Assembly (NCBI RefSeq): GCF_910596095.1
Contig: NC_056540.1
Coordinates: 26,170,501-26,234,500, forward strand
Origin: Thunnus maccoyii
Lineage: Eukaryota; Chordata; Actinopteri; Scombriformes; Scombridae
Direction: 5' to 3'
DNA length: 64,000 nucleotides
In this document: positions 57,073-64,000 of the stretch, one piece after another
How the letters are laid out: each line of letters opens with the position of its first letter
Numbering within the stretch: the stretch's first letter is position 1
Made by a program: the position numbers and the translations under genes
The notes under the pieces: model-generated
Seen by the model: the letters and a program-made list of their open reading frames with translations, nothing else
Database searches by the model: none
Told to the model about the DNA's origin: nothing

Positions 57073-60000
57073 TCAGACAGGTGGATTAGATGAAACTTTA
57101 ATGATCCCTGTGGGGAAATTGAGTTCCTTCTGCAGCTGAGGATTGGAAAGCAGTCGAGGAAAAAGCAAGCAGAGAGTTTTGAGAATGATGCAAGTAAACA
57201 CAGTGTAAATAATGCATGGATGGAAGGGTGTATGGAGAGACCAGTTTGTGGTTGGATAGATGGGCATTGATTGCAGAGTCTGACAGCTCACTTTGCAGGC
57301 CTTTTAGAAGGATAGCGCCATCCTCTTGATTAATCATGATTAGCATAATTACTATAAATAACATAATGTTTTCAAATGAATGTAATGACTTATTAATGTT
57401 AAAATGCAATGCTTTATTAATATTTAAATGCTAAATGAAACATATTGAATGATAATTCAATTAACATTATGTAACAATCACATGGTCTGACCTCCCATGT
57501 CCACTGAGTACTTCTTTCTAATTTAATTCAGCAGCTTATCTGGTTTCTTTATCAATGAGTGAGTGTTGACTTTTTGTGACATTAAGAGCAGGTTTTCCCT
57601 AAAACAAGCTAGCTTGGACTCTCCTTCCAGCAGATTAGGAAACTATCAGCTGGTTTTCCAAGTTACTTTCCAATTTGTGCAATGCTGCAGGAGGATGAAG
57701 CTTGTACCACTGGTTAACAAAAATTAAAAAAAAAAAAATGTCGGCCACACCCATGTTACCTTGCACCTTTAGGTTTGTTACCTGTTTCAAGAAATTGAGA
57801 CAGTTTTTTTTTTTTTCAAACCAACCCACAGTGAGAAAAAAAAAAACTTTCTTAACTTGTGTAATTTGCAAACTGACTACTGAAAAACACAAGTTGGGTC
57901 GATTCATGAATGGATATTTTAACTGGACTGAATTCAGGTAACCATCCTTCAAGAAAATGTTTCCAGTCGCTGTTTATTTAAGATTTCTTGATTTCTTGTT
58001 TCCATTCTGTCTTCATCTTTGGTGTTTATACAAGTTAAGAGAATTTTTAAAAAATGATGATGAATGTTATTTTCTTCTTCATGTTATGTCAGTCAACATC
58101 AGTATCTAGGAACACATTGAACCTTGTATCTTGTACGGTTAAATTAAAATATTGTTCACTTTCCTGCTCAATGAAATCAAATTGTAAACTTTAAATGTAC
58201 TTTATGAATGCACGCAAGTATACAAAATGTATTAGATTAATATCTTCATCTTTATTCATCTTTGTTCTCATTTTACTACATAATGTTCAGATATTAATAG
58301 CTAACTCAATTACGACACATTAAATGATCAGCTAGCTCACAAAATAAGATATATCAAGGTTTTAGAATAAAAAGTTATAAATACAGAAAAAGAGTCCTCG
58401 CTGTGCAGTATGTAAGGTCTTTTCCTATTCTCACTTTGACCCAAAGGACATTTTTCCTTTGTGTCATGTTGTATTTTTTACTTTAACATCACTTCCTGTT
58501 GCCATTGACCTTTCTATTGTGCATCTAATAGTAGCTTTGCTCACTCCTGTTTAGGGAGACCGGTGCAGACTTCTAGCATACAAGGGCTATTGTGGTCACT
58601 TGTCACTTTCACTGTACAGAGGTAATTAAGCTCCACTATTCTTCTGCTTAGTAACCCAGTAAATTCAGTTTTCTGATATGTTTGACTTACTGAACTTGTT
58701 TTTTAAGAATATCAGCTTACCTTATTTTCCCCTTGCCAGTTATCATTAATCACCAAATAGCAACTTAATTACAAGCCCACTGTGTTCTCTTTGTACTGTT
58801 TTTAAATCTTACTTTACTGATCCTAATTCTTATTTTACACAATAGATATTTGTAGTGCATATGATTTAAAAAAAACTGTAAATATGAATAATAAAATTAA
58901 ATCTTTTGGTGAAGGCTGAATTTTGTTCAAGCCTCATAAATAACATTTTTACTCTTTATTTAAGTGGTATTGTTTGCATGTGGCACATAAAATAAAATAC
59001 TAATTTTCACTTAATTAGCTTTAGTCCCCTGGGATTTTGATAATGAACAGCAGCTCGCAGCTTGTTAGTCACTAATGCATTCTAACTAAATTGAAAATAT
59101 GTAAATAAATAAAAAGTTAATTAACGGATACTGAATAAATGCATATAAATATTATAATATGACATGCACTTGACTTTTCACACATTTGTGCGCATGCCTA
59201 GTGCCCCACCCTTTGCCTGGATAACATGGCCACACACTAGCTTACCATGGCTTTGTTAATAGGGGTGGGAGATTTGCTGTGGGTGAATGGGGGAGGGGTC
59301 TTTTTTTCCAGGGGAATCCTTAGCTTACAAAGCCTCACAATACCCCCTCTGGCTAGTCGTGTTCCTGTCTGTGCTTCCAACAAGGCACTGAACCCTCCTC
59401 CCCCTGCTGCATCCCCTCGCCTGCGCCACTAGAGCTCCCTTCACACTGTGGGTACCACGATGCTGATAGGAAAAATCGGCAGATGGTGAAATACTTTCTT
59501 AGGGCATTTTAGCTTTGTCGGTTTATAACATCAGTTGCCTGGCATTTCCAATTTCCATCACAAATGCTTTCTGTGTTTTGTACTTGAATATTCTTTAGGT
59601 GCCTGCTTATCGGCACCCGAATGTGCCTGAATGCATGAATATAACTTGTGGGCAAGCATATGTCGCTAGAAATCCTATAGCCACTGTCTATGCTCATGAC
59701 CAACAGAAGGAGCCAAAGAAGCTCACGGTAAGCTTATTAATGTCTTCTGGTTGCTTTTCAGTATGGGCTTGCTTGTTGCCATAGCAACCAGGCCCAAGAT
59801 ACAGTTCAGCAGGAGAGGCGTGTAGATGGAGAATAAATATAAACATCACCCTCTAACCCTGGCCAGTTCTTTTTATGCAAATCAGTCCATTTTACTTATC
59901 ATTATTAGTGTTTACAGTATAATATGGTGAGCATAATGAATGTTTCAGGGCTCTAGCAATTCTGTCTACATTTATAACAATGCATAAATATTGTATCACT

Positions 60001-62647
60001 TGCTGTTGGACTCTACTCGTACCTTGCTATCTGTTCTTTTCAGAACAAAGCAATGCAGCCGAATGTGATAATCAACACTGAAAATCCAAATTCCGATGCT
60101 CATCACCCCAGCGCCTGCAGAAATCAACAGGCGACAGTGCGCTGGGTCTTGAGTGCTGATGTGTGTTCACGCCCAGTCAAGCTGAGGAAAATCAAAAGAC
60201 ACTGAAAGATTAAGGAGGTCAGGTTTTACAGCTCCACTGAGGAAGGCGGGGAAAGAGGCTTTACCAGCCATTGACTACCATGGAAACAGGACGAGCTGCT
60301 TTCACACAGACCATAATACTGTAGATAATAAATATAGATATAGATATAACAAATATGCTGGTGGGTTTGTTCCAATATAAAACATTCATAGTTATTCCAA
60401 AAAATAGCTGATAATAATTGTTCTAGATATTGCATTTATTTCATTATATACTGCAGTTGACCCAAATGCTGCAGTTTAAGAGGCAATGCTAGAGTATCAC
60501 TATGGCACAAATACTAATCATGGTCAACTGACTAATAGGCTGTTGAGTCTGTGGAGATCATATCATTACAGCATTGTCCTATCTGTCAGTTGAAAGCCCA
60601 GGCTCTTAGACCACATGAGAAACCAGGCAGTGAGCCAGAAACACTTATCATCCTGTCATCTGTTTTTCACTAGCTTCACAGCTCAATTGCACTGTACACT
60701 GAGCATCCACGAGTGGTTGGAGATTTGGGAATCTGAGTGGCTTTGGCACCAGAAAGAAACAAATCCACTCCACTTCAAGTATGCAAAATAAACATTATAA
60801 TTTGTTTTGCAAAGGTGCATAGATCCTTATGTTGACTGTCCACAGACTGGCATAGATGTATTACTTGTTTGTGTGTTTTTTTTCCAGAAATAAAGCATGG
60901 ATTAGATTGGTTAGAAACTATAAACTTAAGAGAACAAGTCAATAGTCTGTAGCACTCACATGTGTTATTAATGCAGATTACAGGTAATGATTCTCCTTGC
61001 CAGTCAGGTGAAAACTTAAATTAATCACAATTACATATATAGTAGCAAATATTCCATATAGTATACCACCAGCAGTGAACTTAAAGCAAATTTGTGGCAG
61101 TGTTTAATTTTACACCATCAGACAAATCTATAAATGCTGACTGATGACAGACAGTACATGCTGAGTGTGTTTCTGTATTTATATGTGTTTGTTTTAGGAG
61201 ATTAGGTAGCAAAAAACCCCATTGAACTACAACTTCAACTTAAGTTATAATATACAGTAACAAGTTTATTCCATGAAGGATCTTTCACACATGAAGTTGT
61301 ACTGTAAGTAGCTGTTGTCGCATCACTGCAGAATCACTCTGCTGTAACTGGCTCACAGTGACTAGATCATTAGCATAAAAATGTGTGTGTGTCAGAATAG
61401 TCTACAGTACTGTATGTGCATGTACTGTATGACAGGACACAGCTCTAACGTGATGTAGTAAAAGCGCACAATATGGTACTGGCAAACTGGGATCTGTCAT
61501 GTAATCCAATATCTGTCAATCTATGCCACGATCAACGCTCAAATTGGATAGTACTTTCTTAGCTAAAATATGGGGCTGGGTCTTGTTAAAAGTAGATGAG
61601 AAAACTTAAAACATCAGAAAACCTTGATCCCTAGACCTTCCAAGATGCTTAGACATGAAGTAGGGCAAGAACAGACAGCATAAACAACTCTTTTATTAAA
61701 TTATGCAAACTGCAAGTGATCAAATAAATCCCCCACCCCAGCAATATTTGTCAAGCTTTTCAAACGCCTTCATAACCGCCATCACAATTGTTGAGCTTCT
61801 TTTGCTGTGGTAGATGACACATAAAGAGATGTCCTTGCATCTTAACCCTTTGGTCATAAGTACCTTTGAAAGTCAAGGTCTGTGATTTATCATTCAGTTT
61901 CCTGAAATATAGAAACTCCAGTCCATCTTCAGTATGTGCTTAAATTTATTCAACCAAGGGTTACAGAAAAAATGGAACATAAAGGTTAATCTGTCAATTA
62001 GAAACGAGAATAGACATAGCTTTCATGTCTTCATGTCACAATGACATGGTTGGATGGTTCTTCCCTGAAATGACAATGTAAGAATCACCTGTCAAATGAT
62101 GATTGAATTCCAACTGAAGTGGCTAGTACCTTGGAGAATGTCATGAGCTACAGCATAAGTTTATTAGTATTGTGTAGGTTGATGATGATGATTTCTTTCA
62201 ATGCAAATTGAGAAAAAGGTCTATTTCTTGCCTCTGTGATGACAACGGAGGGAGGATGCAGATTCAGTAATTATGAAAAGCATCTGTAGTGAGCACAGTG
62301 AACAAAGAGATGAACCCAATGGACATTCTGATTTATTTCCTCTTTTTGTTAATGGTACACACACAGCAGTGGATTTCAGTCTCAAAACCTACTCAGGAGA
62401 GTCCTGCCAATGACTCAATGCTTCCACCTAGTGGTACAAATAGACATAGCCCAAACATGATGGTTAAACAATTGTAACATGAAATAAGCAATAACAAATA
62501 ATGATGTCATCTCTATTTCCAAGCAAATTATACTTCAGGATATAATTTGTGTGGCACAATACTTAAAATAACTATTATTTTAATAACAGTAATTGGGAAA
62601 AAATATCAATACATTAAGTGACAAAATACAACATGTCTCCATCTCTT

Positions 62648-63922
62648 TTAATAGTTAACCAGGGAGCGTCTGGCAGGCTGGCGCACCTTTATTTCCTTGA
62701 AGGGAACAGCAGCTCCACTCAATGTTGATGAGGAGAACAACTCTAGAATAGCGAATGTGAACAACAGAGTGGTTAAATGTAGCTGTGATTACGTTTACAT
62801 CAAACAAATCAAATGTTCTGTGTACTAGGTATAAATGGAGAAAGAAACAAAGTACAGTACATTTATATATCATTTGCAGTATAAATTAATATTAAAAAAT
62901 GACCATTTATTTGAACAAAACAGTCTCATTTGCACCCTTAATGCAGCCTTCAAATGGCATAGTGTGTCTGTGAAATATTACTTTTAATATGTCTTCCCCT
63001 CTCAGAAAAAATGTAAACAAGAGCATAGACTTATTACAGAGTTATAATTTGTTTGAGGGAGAATATCTCCGTCTTGTTGAGCACATTTTGGAATGTCACC
63101 ACCAGACTCAGTGTTAAAAAAACCTGATTCACTGGTGAAACCCATCTTCTAAAGCTGTCCTTCAGAGAGAATAAGACAGCACTTTGCAGTTGCATCATGT
63201 TTGCTGTTCACTATTTGGCAAAAACATTGGCATCTGCTTCACACTAATGATGTCTTTGATCCTGTATGTAGAACCAGTGTTCTCTGCAGATTACTTAGTT
63301 GAGAAATAAGACATGACACTTACCTGATGTGGTGCCTGCAGATGAGACGCCGTCAAAGCACTCATCACCCCGACTTGATGGCACAAGATTTTTGGCTGCC
63401 AGCTGACCCAGATTAGTCACTTTCAAACGTCCTGTCACCAAAGAAATTGGCCAAATTCTGTCACAACCAGAGAAATATGGCTTGTGAACTATAACTAGTC
63501 CCTGCCATGCTGCAGATCACACAATTCTCATATCAAACCTCAAACTCTCAATTCACAATGTTATCATTCTGTCAGTTCCTGAGTCCATGTGACATGTTTA
63601 AAACTCTTATGCCCTGTGCTGTGTTCTGAAAAATTGCACAAGTGTAACTTAATCTCGCTAAAGTAAAGTTTTGAAGGCCGTATCCCCCCTGGGTGACTCA
63701 CTGGGGTCGAGAACCCTGTCTGCAGCCTTGTGCTCCAGGTGTCTGTGGAGGATGACTTCTGCCTTCCTCTGGTTTGTGCAGATGTCGGGCTCTGCCATGA
63801 TCTCTGTTATCGTCAGGTTGTTCTTAATGGCCCTGCAGGCTGTGGAGCGGGCCAGTGTGGGCAGCAACTCCTGGTACTTTTGGTCAGTGAAGTCTGACTC
63901 TGGCCTCTGAACTTCTCCGACA
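62648..63922 (-). CDS. Unidentified gene, last three coding exons (5' part outside window)
   Basis: Three exons in consistent phase: 63702-63922, 63324-63431 and 62648-62712, joined by GT-AG introns. Together they code about 131 residues. The first exon contains KYQELLPTLARSTACRAI, then ICTNQRKAEVILHRHLEH, and looks alpha-helical and soluble. The second contains LKVTNLGQLAAKNLV. The third ends FKEIKVRQPARRSLVNY and TAA. The codons are G/C-ending and unlike the surrounding AT-rich DNA, which supports real coding. I do not recognise the family and give no function. The third exon is the least certain, because its acceptor is one of several possible AGs. The gene lies on the same strand as gpm6a, upstream of it. 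Confidence 0.6.
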
Positions 63923-64000
63923 CTGAGAGGAAAGACTCATAAAGATTAGAATATCTACAGGATTATACTGTTATATTTGGATCTGTTTTGCACACTGTGC

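Larger units (their letters stand above)
55861..62647. other. Intergenic region upstream of gpm6a
   Basis: About 6.8 kb between the gpm6a TATA box and the end of the unidentified gene. Contains the TIR-bearing repeat (56171-56597), a LINE tail (56975-57035) and a GGAT repeat. The remaining sequence is AT-rich with no gene I can support. Confidence 0.5.

Overview
The window is a stretch of vertebrate, almost certainly teleost fish, nuclear chromosome. The evidence is split genes with GT-AG introns, vertebrate-specific proteins, abundant AC/GA/TTA microsatellites, and dispersed repeats of types I know from fish genomes. I saw no prokaryotic, phage, plasmid or CRISPR features. All four genes recognised lie on the minus strand, so transcription runs from high to low coordinates.

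Layout from right to left. (1) 62648-63922: the last three coding exons of a gene I cannot identify; its 5' part lies beyond the window. (2) 37143-55346: a complete gpm6a gene (neuronal membrane glycoprotein M6-a, 7 coding exons, 278 aa), with a TATA box at 55853-55860, a very long first intron and a probable 2 kb 3' UTR. (3) 27863-33359: a complete lrit3 gene (4 coding exons, 640 aa), a retinal LRR/Ig/FNIII membrane protein. (4) 4272-22991: a complete egf gene (23 coding exons, 1155 aa), the membrane-anchored pro-epidermal growth factor. Its mature growth factor is encoded by exons 19 and 20. I assembled the exons by hand from splice sites. Reading frames close across every junction in egf, lrit3 and gpm6a, and the predicted gpm6a length equals the human one.

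The rest is introns, flanks and repeats. Repeats include a ~700 bp foldback palindrome (304-1007), a decayed non-LTR retrotransposon 3' part antisense in an egf intron (4810-5886), and a very intact 961 bp non-autonomous hAT-type element with 17 bp perfect terminal inverted repeats and an 8 bp target-site duplication (25065-26025). There are also other TIR-bearing or dispersed repeats (9545-9960, 40100-40450, 40910-41110, 56171-56597).

The genes are not a functional operon. lrit3 next to egf is an old vertebrate linkage (both at human 4q25), whereas gpm6a sits far away in human (4q34), so that neighbourhood reflects rearrangement. I did not find a convincing undescribed system. The most useful leads are the 8 rather than 9 EGF-like modules in pro-EGF, the loss of one N-glycosylation sequon in M6a, the unidentified gene, and the palindromic mobile elements.
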